Assembly: GCA_009767595.1 (NCBI GenBank)
Contig: VSDK01015324.1
Span: 7,822-71,821, forward strand
Length of the DNA stretch: 64,000 nt
Reading direction: 5' to 3'
Origin: Symbiodinium kawagutii
Lineage: Eukaryota > Sar > Dinophyceae > Suessiales > Symbiodiniaceae
In this document: positions 41,657 to 51,552 of the stretch, in pieces
Layout: every line of letters begins with the position of its first letter
How positions within the stretch are numbered: position 1 is the first letter of the stretch
Made by a program: the position numbers and the translations under genes
Notes under the pieces: model-generated
What the model was told of the DNA's origin: nothing
Database searches by the model: none
Seen by the model: only the letters and a program-made list of their open reading frames with translations

Positions 41657-41764
41657 CTGATGGATGCCTTGACCTACATGTTCCTCCAGTTGCAGTATGC
41701 TCCAACATTCGTGGCTGAAGCCGGTCATGGAATAGAAATCATTGAACTGGGCCCACCAATGCAG
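41657..41764 (+). CDS. Exon 2 seen of the three-exon gene
   Basis: 36 codons, phase 0 at both ends, ending ATGCAG before GTGCGA. Reads LMDALTYMFLQLQYAPTFVA and then GIEIIELGPPMQ. The next intron holds a worn family C copy. Confidence 0.55.
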
Positions 41765-41875
41765 GTGCGAAAATATGATTCGCGATGACAACTGGGGGCC
41801 ATTCAGGACCCCATATGGCTCCCCTTTGCTCTGGTCCATGAACATCCATGAACCACACAACATAGATGGCTGTGG

Positions 41876-41955
41876 CTCAAAACCATTGTTTTCCCTGTTA
41901 TTGTTGGTTATTATCCCCGTGAAATTGGTTGGTGAACTGCTTGACCCATAGCTAT
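41876..41955. repeat. Family C copy, partial, in an intron
   Basis: GCTCAAAACCATTGTTTTCC to CTTGACCCATAGC. No clear target duplication. Confidence 0.55.
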
Positions 41956-42118
41956 AGCTGGTATATCCCCTACTATTCTTATACTTATTATCCCCTACTA
42001 TTAACCATTAACCAGCTAGTTAACCATTAGTTGGTTGGTTAACTGCTTGACCCAGCTCCCCAGATGACCGGCATCCAGTTTTGGGACGCCGAGCTAGCCA
42101 CGAGTTGTGACGCCGCAG

Positions 42119-42208
42119 GCTCCGATCTTCGTGGTTTGCGCCTTCACGGGTCTGGGGCTCTTGTTCTTTGCTGTGCAGTTGCTTCGGCGGCTCAGGCGGG
42201 GTTGCTGA
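42119..42208 (+). CDS. Last exon of the three-exon gene, membrane anchor
   Basis: Opens after CGCCGCAG, then G, and runs 29 codons to TGA. Hydrophobic helix (APIFVVCAFTGLGLLFFAVQ) followed by a basic RRLRRG end, a typical C-terminal membrane anchor. Phase 0 matches the previous exon. Confidence 0.6.
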   Translation, partial: APIFVVCAFTGLGLLFFAVQLLRRLRRGC

Positions 42209-42355
42209 GGTGGCATAGACATTCTTGGTCTGATGTTGATAAATTTTTAGATATGTATGAGCACAAATAAGTAAATAAATAAATAAGTAAAAGAAATGTA
42301 TTTATGTATATACATATATGTTTTTTTTAAAAATAGTTGTCTACATATCATATTC

Positions 42356-42464
42356 GAGGGTTTCTTAAAATTGGGAACCCCCAAAATGGATGGTTTATCA
42401 CTACAAAAAACTGAAATGCCGAATAGGGGATGATTTGGAGGTACCCCCATCTTAAGAAACCACT
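42356..42464. repeat. MITE-like element, family A
   Basis: GAGGGTTTCTTAAAATTGGG at the left, CCCCATCTTAAGAAACCACT at the right. Confidence 0.65.
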
Positions 42465-42526
42465 GGACCATATGTGTTTATGTGCCTACATGTAAATATT
42501 ATGTAAATACGTATAGTATATATGTA

Positions 42527-42535
42527 TTTTTTTTT
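42527..42535 (-). other. Short poly(A) at the LINE 3' end
   Basis: Nine T on the plus strand, read as A on the element strand, follow the LINE sequence. They suggest target-primed insertion. Confidence 0.5.
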
Positions 42536-42594
42536 CCTCATGTGCAATGAAGCTCTGTGCTGCGACTTGGCATCTAAATTCGAAAATAGTGTAC

Positions 42595-45500
42595 TCATCC
42601 AGCAAAGTCCTGTCCGATATGTGTACCAAAATCGGTGCTGTGCATTGCTTTACATACAGCTAGGAGCGATGCGGATGGTTCGTGGGCCTCTGAGACTTGG
42701 AGCCTATCAAGCTGTACCGCGAAGGCTTTGCTCAGGGCCGCACAGAATGCGGGCGGGTACTCTTTCAATCCCGCCGTCATGAACCCTCCGTCAGACGAGA
42801 GACCTATTGAGGCTCTGCCTGGAGGAAAATCAGTGAGCTTCCAAGCACGAATCTCTGCCATCAGCGTCGGGAGATTGGCGACTAGGAGCTGCGTAGGTTT
42901 CGCTGACCAGGCACCGAGGAAACCTTGCGAAAGCCGCAAGAAGCGAAATCCAGGGACCCGCAACAAGGCATTCGTCAAGGGCTGCTTCCAGATCGACGGC
43001 TTGTCTTCCTCAGGGGGTTCTTGTGGGTGTTCCAACACTCCCACTCCTCCTTGGAGCCCAACAGTGGCGACTCCAATCAAGCCAAAGTCCATGAGCTGGT
43101 TTCCAGCGATGATCTGCTTGAGCTCGGTGATTCTCAGCGAAGGTTTGCCCCAAGGGCAAGATGCACCTCGAACCGGTCTCGGTCCAGGTTTTGCGTGGCC
43201 TGTGGCGGTGGTGAGGTCATTCCCACGTGCCACAGACCACGTTTCGCAAGGTGGTCCACAAAGGATACCGCATACCCAGCGATCAAGCATAGCCTGGTGC
43301 CAAAATTGTCTGACACGAGCACTGAGTAAATCGCCGTGTTCCGCGCTGATCACTATGTCCAGCGACACCACCCATAATGCGTACTCAAACTTCTGGGCCA
43401 TGGCATCAAGGTACCATTGAAAGTCTCCGCGGCGTCTCCTCCCAGCAAAAACATGAAGAACAATCCTCACATTGGCAAAGTCGCGTGGAATGGCCTCGTT
43501 ACGTTGCCATGGGTCGGTCTCTTTGTGGCAGAACTCCGCAAACCACTGCTCTTGGGATTGCAGGTCCCACACTTGCACGGAGAGAGGCTTGTCCAAGTCC
43601 TCGCGAAGAAAGTCCCAGGTCTGAGGGTTACGCAACTCCGCAAAGATGGCAGTCAGCTCCTCCAAGGTGACGGCAAGGTGCTCAGTCTCATCAAGCTGCA
43701 TCTGCTCAATGATGTAGTCAAGGGTACGCATGCACATAGTCCATGATGTAGTTCTACCCACCAACAGAAGGCGCAAACGCTCCTCCAGAGGGACAATACC
43801 ATCCCAATCCAGCAAGGTCTCCAAGATGGCGTGGTATAGAGCGCCGTCATAGTCCTCCGGGCGGTGGCCTCGTCCAATGGGAGGCATAGGACCTTGTGCT
43901 TGAAGTGGAGGCAGTAGTCCATCGTGCACCCGTGCAAGGTGTGCATTTTGGCGGGAGCCAGCGCCCGGCGCTGGGCTGTGTAGGCGACCTCGTTGATAAA
44001 GTTGAGCGCGGCATTCATGGGCATGTCGAAGATGACATTGCACACGAAAGTGAGTATGGTATTCCTTCAGGCACGCAGGGCAATGAGTTCCATCGAAAAG
44101 GGTTCGCACTGGATCAGTCCAACCATGACATCGGAAGAAATGTGCTCCTTCACCTGCTTTGGTCTTGAACCTTTTGCGACAGGAGAAGCACCCAAAGTAG
44201 GAGCTACAGCTGCGTGGTTGGACAACTTCTGGCATGCCAATCAAATGACCCTGAGTGGATAACAGCTCCATGGCCTTCCTATGCATCTGCTCCACATGGA
44301 TCTGGTTCACTCGTTGAAGCCTGGCATGTTCAGTAGCCCGATCGACCAACTTCTTCCAGAAACCATAGTGATCACGAATCAGGTTTTCCCAAGCCGCAAA
44401 GTGCGTCGTGGGATCTGGTAGGTCTGAACTGTTTTCCAACTGGGCATACATCCAGGTCAGGTCGTCCTTCAAGAGCAACTGCCATTCCTGGTCTGCCTGT
44501 AGGAGTCCCCATTGAGCTCGTGGGCCAATGCGGTACAGGGTACCAAGGTAGCGCAATCTAGCGCGTCGAAGTAGCAAGGTTGGATCCAGAAGTTCAGTGT
44601 GCAGCAAGATGTCATCATCAGTACTGTGAGCATCATGGGCAAAACCTCCAAATCTGCGATGCAAACGCATGACGCAGCTGTGGAAGTAGCGTTTGTCGGC
44701 CTGCGCACTGAAGGTCCAAGATTCGCAACCATAACTGAGTTTGCTCAAAACGAGGGACTGCAACAATTCTCTGCGTGCCGGACCTGCAATCTTCAAGTTG
44801 CGGTAGATCAATCTGCGATGTTGATCAAAGGCGGCATGGGCTTGTGCAGCTCGTTGTTTGATCTCGGGCTTGAGAGTTCCGGAGTGGTGCAGGATTCCAC
44901 CAAGATGGCGATAGTGGCCCACCACATGCACTTGGTATGTCCCGTCTTCACTCAGGATCTGCATCAGCTGTCCTTGACTGGGTCCAAAATATCGTTGTCG
45001 TAGACGACGAGAGTTGGCTCCCTGGAAAGACATGAGTACCTCAGTTTTTCCCTTGCCCAAATTGGGCGTCATGCCGAACGTGCGGCATGTATCCAAGAGT
45101 ATACTCAGAGTCAGTCCTGCTTTGCTTTCCAAAGCAGTCGCAGAATGGTCTGCTAACCCAATGCTCAAATCATCCATCCATGTAGCACCCAAGAAAGACA
45201 TAGTGGCATCTGCAGAGCTGCTGAGTAGACCTCCTGTGTCGGCAGGATGAAGCGGGATGGTCTGAAGAAGTCCTTGATCGTCCAGCTGTTGATGCACCTC
45301 CTTGAGAACGTCGGCAAAAACGTAGCTAAATACCACATCGGCTAGCGAGTCACCAGGCCGAGAACCAGCCTCTGTTCTCACGCAGTCTGTCTGGCCGCGG
45401 ATAGCAAACCAAGTGTCGTCGTGCACTGCTGACAGTGCACGGTCATAGTGTGCATCAAGGCTGCTACTTTGAAACGCTCCAGGGCTGCAGAGACGTTCAC

Positions 45501-46230
45501 GAAGAATCTGCAAAGTGCTGGTAGCAAGGCCTAAACGGGAGGCCAAGGCAGCAATGATGTCCTCCATGTACTCACAGTGCATGCACAACGGCCGCCACAC
45601 TCTGTAAAAGGCCTCCTGGAGGTCGAGGAACACCAAAGCGACGCTCATGCGTTGATTGCGAAAAGCTCGGTGGAACGCTCGCATGTGGTGCAAGGCCACT
45701 CCCACAGGCATGGCTTTACAGCCACCAAGCTGAGAATGGTGGAGGTATTGCTCAAAATTCGGATACTGGCGCTCACGAAGGGTGCGATGAATGCTCTTGC
45801 CGACGTGGCTCGAGATGAGCAAACTCCTGTATGAGGAGCAGTCTTCCATTCGACCCTTTTGTTTGTAGGCTTGGACGAGCACTCCGCCTTTGTGTTGCCA
45901 TGCTTCTTGTCCATGGGCCATGAGCTTCAGCATTGGCGCATACATGTGTCTGGCAAATTGGACTGCATGAAACTTGCATGCTTCAGACGGGATACCATCG
46001 CATCCAGTTGCTTTTCCACGGGCAACTCTTCGAAATGCCGCCTGACGGAAGGGATAAAATGCATATGTATATATACATACGAAAGATAAAATGCATTGGG
46101 GAGAGGCTCGTGACCAATCACAGCCGACCTTTGCATACTTGAACAGACGAGCCTGGTAGAGCGGCCATGCCAAAGTGACTGGCAAGGTGTTTGAGGCTGC
46201 TTGTGCTTGAGCGCAAGCACGGCAGTGCAT
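42595..46230 (-). CDS. LINE ORF: reverse transcriptase, zinc fingers, methyltransferase-like
   Basis: 1,211 codons. Reverse transcriptase motifs in order: GKATGCDGIPSEA (about residue 72), a K.G...C..YR stretch, motif A FLDLQEAF (about 203), motif B GSRPGDSLAD, motif C WMDDLSIG (about 350), motif D GKGKTEVL, and YRHLGG. Two C2H2-like fingers follow near residues 678-705 (CFSCRKRF...H) and 718-741 (CPACLKEY...H...C). The last 300 residues have LHVFAGRRRRGDF (about 922) and CGILCGPPCETWSVARG (about 986), like motifs I and IV of cytosine methyltransferases. The first 55 residues, before FYPFRQAAF, are probably out of the ancestral frame. Catalytic Asp residues are present. Confidence 0.85.
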   Translation of the reverse strand: MHCRACAQAQAASNTLPVTLAWPLYQARLFKYAKVGCDWSRASPQCILSFVCIYTYAFYPFRQAAFRRVARGKATGCDGIPSEACKFHAVQFARHMYAPMLKLMAHGQEAWQHKGGVLVQAYKQKGRMEDCSSYRSLLISSHVGKSIHRTLRERQYPNFEQYLHHSQLGGCKAMPVGVALHHMRAFHRAFRNQRMSVALVFLDLQEAFYRVWRPLCMHCEYMEDIIAALASRLGLATSTLQILRERLCSPGAFQSSSLDAHYDRALSAVHDDTWFAIRGQTDCVRTEAGSRPGDSLADVVFSYVFADVLKEVHQQLDDQGLLQTIPLHPADTGGLLSSSADATMSFLGATWMDDLSIGLADHSATALESKAGLTLSILLDTCRTFGMTPNLGKGKTEVLMSFQGANSRRLRQRYFGPSQGQLMQILSEDGTYQVHVVGHYRHLGGILHHSGTLKPEIKQRAAQAHAAFDQHRRLIYRNLKIAGPARRELLQSLVLSKLSYGCESWTFSAQADKRYFHSCVMRLHRRFGGFAHDAHSTDDDILLHTELLDPTLLLRRARLRYLGTLYRIGPRAQWGLLQADQEWQLLLKDDLTWMYAQLENSSDLPDPTTHFAAWENLIRDHYGFWKKLVDRATEHARLQRVNQIHVEQMHRKAMELLSTQGHLIGMPEVVQPRSCSSYFGCFSCRKRFKTKAGEGAHFFRCHGWTDPVRTLFDGTHCPACLKEYHTHFRVQCHLRHAHECRAQLYQRGRLHSPAPGAGSRQNAHLARVHDGLLPPLQAQGPMPPIGRGHRPEDYDGALYHAILETLLDWDGIVPLEERLRLLLVGRTTSWTMCMRTLDYIIEQMQLDETEHLAVTLEELTAIFAELRNPQTWDFLREDLDKPLSVQVWDLQSQEQWFAEFCHKETDPWQRNEAIPRDFANVRIVLHVFAGRRRRGDFQWYLDAMAQKFEYALWVVSLDIVISAEHGDLLSARVRQFWHQAMLDRWVCGILCGPPCETWSVARGNDLTTATGHAKPGPRPVRGASCPWGKPSLRITELKQIIAGNQLMDFGLIGVATVGLQGGVGVLEHPQEPPEEDKPSIWKQPLTNALLRVPGFRFLRLSQGFLGAWSAKPTQLLVANLPTLMAEIRAWKLTDFPPGRASIGLSSDGGFMTAGLKEYPPAFCAALSKAFAVQLDRLQVSEAHEPSASLLAVCKAMHSTDFGTHIGQDFAG
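46053..46096. repeat. 32-bp insertion/duplication in the LINE
   Basis: GATAAAATGCAT occurs at 46,053-46,064 and 46,085-46,096, and between them lies a 20-bp AT-rich segment with an ATGTATATATACAT palindrome. Removing 32 bp rejoins the two LINE frames. Confidence 0.75.
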
Positions 46231-46466
46231 CGGATTTGTTGTAACGTCATTCCAGCTGCTTTCATGGTCATTGTCAGTCCTCTCAACCCACGCCCCAACA
46301 CACTGCCAAGTCCGATGTAGTTGAAATGGATAGGGTAATCAGGGTGGCCAACACCCGAGCCGGAGATGACAGTACCGTAATTCATTTCGTCGCATAAGCC
46401 CCGCTTTTTGAGTGGACATGTGTATCTGAGTGCAAGATATCCGAGTGTTTCTGAGTTTATTTGAGC
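46097..46466 (-). pseudogene. Upstream LINE coding fragment in another frame
   Basis: Open on the minus strand from a TAG near 46,466. Reads KKRGLCDEMNYGTVISG, then VLALKHKQPQTPCQSLWHG and on to PLPNAF, where the 32-bp insertion shifts the frame. The matching continuation (YPFRQAAF) is in the large ORF. It is the pre-reverse-transcriptase region of the same element. Confidence 0.7.
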
Positions 46467-46589
46467 CTATCTGAGTGTACTGATATGCAGTATCCCTGTC
46501 CCAATATGTCCCCCTTGATCGTCCGTGACATCCTACGACGCTGATCTAATTCCGGTCCCTGGTTCACGGTTCAACCAGTGATCTTCCAG

Positions 46590-46667
46590 GCGCTTGCGGT
46601 TGATGTTGCGGAACGAACAGGTCATCGCTGCCCTCAGGGCAGGAGTGACTCGGCTGAAGGTTGCCCC
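46590..46667 (+). CDS. Exon candidate, basic helix
   Basis: Opens after CTTCCAG, then G, and ends before GTGAAT. Reads RLMLRNEQVIAALRAGVTRL. If right, the (GAT)n tract lies in the following intron and is not a poly-Asp coding run. Confidence 0.4.
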
Positions 46668-46671
46668 GTGA

Positions 46672-46722
<51 letters not shown>
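46672..46722. repeat. (GAT)n microsatellite, 17 units
   Basis: Perfect ATG/GAT repeat. It would encode poly-Asp in the open frame, but is more likely intronic. Confidence 0.95.
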
Positions 46723-46723
<1 letters not shown>

Positions 46724-47274
46724 CTCTGAGAATCCCAATCTTTATGAAAGACTTCTCGTTCATCTTGTTCGCAGGAGACTGTGTGGATTTCTAGATACGT
46801 TGTTTGTTGTATATGTTCAGTGCTGCAATTCTCTGATTATTGGCGCCTCCCGACTTTCTTGTTGCGGGTCACTCTTGGGGGTACCCCGGGCTCAACGTTG
46901 CCACGGATCGAGGTGCAAACTGAAGCAGTTCGAACATTCCAAAGTTCCGAGGGAAGCACTGAAGAGGTGAGACAATGGGAACTTGCCTGGACTGCAAGTC
47001 ATGTCGCTGTATGTTTGTGGGGGTTGCCCTCTATTCGTCAATAAAACATCACCAATTCGTTCTTGACTCCGGTGTTGGTTGGAGATGGCGATGTTCTATT
47101 TATGAACCAGGTGCGGGTAGACATACAATTTGGCATACTTTGGATCGGTTTTGCTACTGTGAGGGCGTGGCTGCACCACCAGTCTTGCACTTTTAGGTCT
47201 TTCGCTGTTAGGGTCCATTATTTTTTTGGTGGTCCCCACAGATCTCGGCTGATGGTTTGAGCTTGTTCCTTTGT

Positions 47275-47295
47275 TTGCTTGCTTGCTTGCTTGCG
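47275..47295. repeat. (CTTG)n microsatellite
   Basis: Five TTGC units just before a predicted exon. Confidence 0.9.
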
Positions 47296-47311
47296 CAGAC
47301 CAACCAGCAAT

Positions 47312-47467
47312 CATGATCCCTGGGCAGCACGGCAGCAGCTCCCCCCGGTGGCAGCCAGGTCTTTGCTTCACAGAGCCTTAGCACCGTGGATGCCGGGCAT
47401 GTGGTGGTTGGCAGCACGCTCAGCCACTTGCCAGCACTACGAACAAAACTGCAGTGGATTGCCTCAG
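47312..47467 (+). CDS. Exon with GT donor, unknown
   Basis: Reads SQVFASQSLSTVDAGHVVVG and LSHLPALRTKLQWIAS, then ends before GTGATC. Protein-like beta and helix. No family recognised. Confidence 0.45.
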
Positions 47468-47560
47468 GTGATCTCATACCATTGGATTGCTTAGTTTAGT
47501 TGTTGCTGTTGTTTTTTCATAAAGAAAAATCATTGGATTGCCTCTATGTTTAGTATTGTG

Positions 47561-47600
47561 ATCTCATGTGATCTCATGTGATCTCATGTGATCTCATGTG
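47561..47600. repeat. Satellite with 10-bp unit ATCTCATGTG
   Basis: Four perfect tandem units. Confidence 0.95.
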
Positions 47601-47676
47601 TTTAGTTGTTTTGTTGGGGGGTTTGAGTAGGTTCGATTCTTCAGCGGTTGATCCTTCACTGGGAACATGTCGGTGA

Positions 47677-47850
47677 CCTGCGCCCGTGGCGGCGGCCTCC
47701 GCTCGGGGTCCATGGCTCGGTGCTTCAGAGGCAGCTCTGCCCTTCGCGAGTCCTTCCACGCAGGCACATCTCACAGCGGTGGATGTCCCTGAGGAGTATG
47801 AGACAGCGCTATCGATCGCACCCGTTCCAACGTGGGAGAACGGCTACTAA
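47677..47850 (+). CDS. Terminal exon candidate, unknown
   Basis: 57 codons to TAA. Ala/Pro-rich first half, then HLTAVDVPEEYETALSIAP. An overlapping Arg-rich frame is also open, but the composition favours this one. AT-rich sequence follows, fitting a gene end. Confidence 0.4.
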   Translation, partial: PAPVAAASARGPWLGASEAALPFASPSTQAHLTAVDVPEEYETALSIAPVPTWENGY

Positions 47851-48187
47851 AATGATACACTATTTGCAAAAGTCAAAGATTTCTCCACATATTTTTACCT
47901 ATCACTACCTGAAATATTCACAATGAGTTATGTGGTCATGTTAACATTTAGTGCCTGGAATATTTCTGCGGTTCACATTGCCTGGAATGCTGCATTCACC
48001 CAATATATGTTAACAATGCCACAGTAGATACCTGCTTTGGCAAATATTAAACAATATATGTTAACCAAATATATATTAACAATGCCACAAATATACATTA
48101 ACCAAATATATGTATATATATATATAGATATATATTAATAACCATATTTGGTTCTCATGCTTTGGCATCTTTGGCATTGGCTTGCAG
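47851..48187. other. AT-rich stretch with ATATATG repeats
   Basis: Repeated TTAACCAAATATAT words, no coding signal. Confidence 0.5.
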
Positions 48188-48285
48188 CGATAGGTGCCTC
48201 GGTGAACGAAACCACAGAGACTGAGAAGGCACTGCACGTGGCGCCACCAACGGTTCGCGCGCGGCAACCACCGAAAGGGAACACG
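48188..48285 (+). CDS. Exon with both splice borders, unknown
   Basis: Opens after GGCTTGCAG and ends before GTTAGG. Reads IGASVNETTETEKALHVAPP then an Arg-rich part. Ends phase 0. No family recognised. Confidence 0.45.
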
Positions 48286-48576
48286 GTTAGGGGCTGGCAT
48301 TCACTCGGAAAACCTACAGGAAACCCATGGAAACAGGTGGGTTGGTGGTTAAAACCCTGATGATTGGTGGTTAAAACAAGGCATTCGTAGGTCGATTTGC
48401 CCATCAACCCACCCAGTGATGTCATGTTTCTGATGGATTTCTGTCAGACTTTGTCCTGGACATGGCCACAGGTTGATCATAGAGTTGTGGCACGCTTGTT
48501 AACGAACCACTCTCATTGGAGTCCGCAACCGTCACCCTCAAGGAATTACACGGTATTCTGAAGGAATCAGCATGAT

Positions 48577-49002
48577 TTGAGATCATCAGATTTTTTAAAA
48601 TCAAGTTTAATTTGTTTGATAGTTTGGTGCGCGGATGCTCAGCGGTGTTATGGCTGCGTTGGGATGCAGGAGTCCGAGGCCCCGCAGATGCAGGCAAAGT
48701 TGAGCAGCTGGATGTGGGCTGATGTGGGCTGTAGGAAAGGCCATGCATGGGCACACGCTTCTAGATACAGGTCAGAGCTCAAGGTGGAACAGACGAGCAG
48801 CTTGAGTAGAGGTCTTCAGCCTGTAACAGCTGGAGGCTGTAGCAGGTCACCCATGCAACCACGCCGGCCTTGCAGCTTCTACAGACTACACCAATGCAAG
48901 AATGAGTTGCAAACAGCATCGTGGGGCAAGGCTGTTGCATGCGTCAAACTTCCCGTCCCCCACATCCCATACATCTCCCTTTCAGTTTCATTCTTTGTTT
49001 GA
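48577..49002 (+). other. Long open frame of uncertain reality
   Basis: A 141-codon frame. Only the part near 48,668-48,718 (QESEAPQMQAKLSSWMW) has exon-like flanks, opening after GATGCAG, then G. The rest is Cys- and Ser-rich without motif. Confidence 0.25.
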
Positions 49003-50357
49003 TTCTGGCGGAGGAAGTCATGAACCTTCCCACGACACAGATGAGAATGTTTCAGCACGCATGCATGCTCACAGATGGAGATAGGCATATACTGCATATG
49101 CGTGTAGGCAATCTGGCAAGAGTCATCATGTATGCAAACGCAAAAACGCCATTGTTTGAAGATGCTAATAGCTGCTATTTAACATGCTTGGGCCATTGCG
49201 AATGCTTCAGCTTCCTTCGTTTTCCCAAGCTACCCTAGCAGCTTGGTGGTGAACGCTTGGTGGCCATGCCGCCATGCGTGGCACTGAAGTCTTCGGCCGC
49301 ACTGAGCACTTGGGCGGTGATGTTGTGCCGGTTTGGGAGGTGCTCGGTGGTCCTCGGTGGTCCTGGTGGCTCTGTGTTGAAATGGTGCCATGGGCAGAAC
49401 TGCTGAGGTTCCGGCAGCATCCTCTGTAACTTCTGGTGATTTTCAGGCATTTTCTGGAGGAGAGAACCAGAGAACAGCGTCAATGCCCTGATGTCCAAGC
49501 CATGGTGGTTTTCTATCAGTTGTTTTCTGTGCAGTGGGCATCGCAATCTTTTGGCAGAGTGAATTGTTATGTTGTACCGTGCCAAAGACAATTCCCCGGC
49601 AATTGCATACAATGGCTGGCCAGTGCATTGTACCGGCTGCGATGCGAGAGTTTTATTATGTTTTGTTCCTTTTTTCAGGCTTCGTATTTTTGTAATGATG
49701 AAGAGTGTAACCCCCTGGATTCTGAGTTGGTGCCTACGCCATTCCACTACAGATAGGTTGTTGACTCTTGCAGCTGTGTGTTGTAAACCATGCATTGCTA
49801 CAATTTGTTGACTCAAACTGCCAAGCAGCAGTGGCTTCTGGCAGTATCTCCAGCAGTGCCGTCGCACGAGACTGATTGATCATTGGGCAATTCATTGAAC
49901 AATATTGAGCCACTACCGTAACATGTCTTAAGTATCACAATCTATCATCATTCCAATACTGAAGCATGAACATACCGCCAAAGGATTGCTAAAACTTTGA
50001 TTAAATGATACTAAATGACTATACTGTATGTTGAGATGGCGGTTTGATGAACGAACTATCCACTAACCATAACTATAACCATCCACTACAAGGTGTGCTC
50101 CCCTAGTTATAAGTTGCTGAATAAGCCATTTAACTATGGTTATATCTACCACAACTAGTAGTTACCGTTATGAGCCAACAAATCGCTAACTTCGGGGGCC
50201 CGGTCCCTTGTAACCATAACTAACCACCAACTAACCACCAACCAATCATAACTAACCATCAACCAATCATAACTAACCACCAACTAACCATAACTAACCA
50301 ACTAACCATCCACCAACCATCAACTAGCCACAACTTACCACCAACTACCCACAACTT
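49003..50357. other. Unassigned, with degenerate AACTAACCA repeats
   Basis: 49,235-49,520 may hold exons on either strand; both strands are open. 49,870-50,140 is AT-rich. A family F end lies at 50,140-50,216. 50,217-50,345 is a degenerate repeat of AACTAACCACC. Confidence 0.4.
50140..50216. repeat. Family F element, right part
   Basis: GGTTATATCTACCACAACTA, GAGCCAACAAATCGCTAAC and the end GGGGGCCCGGTCCCTTGTA match 61,627-61,746. Confidence 0.7.
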
Positions 50358-50498
50358 TCATCGGCCCAAGGTGGCGAGCGCGCCCTTGCCACCCTGGTGC
50401 CAGCGCTGCCTCGGGCCCGGCCGGAGCTGACTCCGGTGCTGGGCGGCACCGGGACGTGGGTTGGCACCGGGATCTGCGGCTCAGCTGCAGGGGGCTGA
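50358..50498 (+). CDS. GC-rich exon candidate, unknown
   Basis: 46 codons open to TGA. Reads GGERALATLVPALPRARPEL then a Gly/Thr-rich end. The minus strand is open too, so the direction rests on the general plus-strand trend. Confidence 0.35.
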   Translation, partial: SSAQGGERALATLVPALPRARPELTPVLGGTGTWVGTGICGSAAGG

Positions 50499-50639
50499 GG
50501 CTTCGATGCCCTTGGGACCAGGGTAGAACCTGTTTCTGGTTGCGAATCCAGGTTTTTTTGGTGGGTGAAACTTGGGGCATGATTTGGCAATAAATGGCCT
50601 TTTCTTGGCAAAACTCTTGTGGATTCTTGTTGGCAATGA

Positions 50640-50800
50640 AGGGTTTCTTGGTTGATAAAGACTTGGTGCAGCACATATGGCCTCCGCGCTCAAGGGCGTT
50701 GGAGGTTTTTTTGAGCAGTTGGCCTCGAACTTCGGACCCAGTGATCGTCGAACACCAAAACGATGCTAAAGAATTGCTCAGGGAGAATGGGAAGGACATG
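50640..50800 (+). CDS. Exon candidate, unknown
   Basis: Two frames are protein-like: one starts at ATG 50,676 (MASALKGVGGFFEQLASNFG), the other reads VIVEHQNDAKELLRENGKDM. One of them is probably an exon; which cannot be decided. Confidence 0.3.
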
Positions 50801-50849
50801 TGCGCATTATATAGATACATATGCAAGCTTATGCCTTTATCCATGTAAT

Positions 50850-51552
50850 TGCATGTATGACTTCTCTCGGTTTATGTATCTACATATATGTATATGTTTG
50901 CGACTTGTTATGTAGAGTGGAAGTCGGAAACATGCTTCTCAATCGCTTGTACATGGGTTTTCCTTTGCAGCGAACTCAACTTCCCTCAAAATTGAAAGAG
51001 GGAACCCAAGACCTTTTGGTGGCCCATGCTAAGTTGGATTTGTTTGGACTACTACCCCATACCACCCAGCAACAGTACATTACAATAAACATTGCTGCAG
51101 CACCACATGTTTAGCCAATGGACGTTCTTATCACATCCCATCATCATTAGCACTCCGATTTGGAAGCATTGTTATTGACCATTGTAGGTTATCCTCTTGT
51201 ACCTGTTGACCATCAACATTCGTTGACCGTTGCATACCAATAGCAACCAACCATTCTATACCACCGACTAGTAGTTGTCTAAGTTGTCTAACCATTCCAA
51301 CCCCCCATAGACAACAGCTTTCTATTCACCGTTATAACCACCTATAATTATTAGTCATTCACCATGACAATCCCCTAAAGACACTAGTTATTCACCACTA
51401 CTCTCCCGTAAAAATAGTAACTAACAATTATAATCCCAACCCTTAACCATATCAATCTCCCTTATAAATCGTAGTGATTGATCAACCCTTGACCATAGCC
51501 GGCAGCCAGCGCAACGCGTCCCCACGCAACGTGTGCCGCGCGGAGCCTTCAG
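50850..51552. other. AT-rich, no gene recognised
   Basis: Rich in AACCATT and ATTAGTC words. The last 60 bases before 51,553 are GC-rich and may extend the next exon upstream. Confidence 0.4.

Larger units (their letters stand above)
42527..46466 (-). mobile_element. LINE-type non-LTR retrotransposon, 5'-truncated
   Basis: A 3.9-kb minus-strand element with a reverse transcriptase of LINE type, C-terminal zinc fingers and a methyltransferase-like end, finished by a short A tract. No apurinic endonuclease domain is present, so the 5' part is missing. The coding frame is open upstream of the large ORF to about 46,466 but in a different frame; a 32-bp insertion explains the shift. The exact 5' border and target duplication were not found. 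It is surrounded by plus-strand exons and is probably intronic or intergenic. Confidence 0.85.

Noticed and set aside
42635..43420. 261-codon plus-strand ORF
   Set aside because: It is the antisense shadow of the LINE methyltransferase-like region.
46231..46466. Endonuclease domain of the LINE
   Set aside because: The upstream fragment has no endonuclease motifs; it is a pre-reverse-transcriptase linker, so the domain is missing.
46578..46970. 130-codon ORF with a poly-Asp run
   Set aside because: The Asp run is a (GAT)n microsatellite, and a good GT donor lies just before it; the flanking exon reads better in another frame.
49235..49867. 210-codon minus-strand ORF
   Set aside because: No motif, His/Gln/Pro-rich composition, and the opposite strand is open as well; likely chance.
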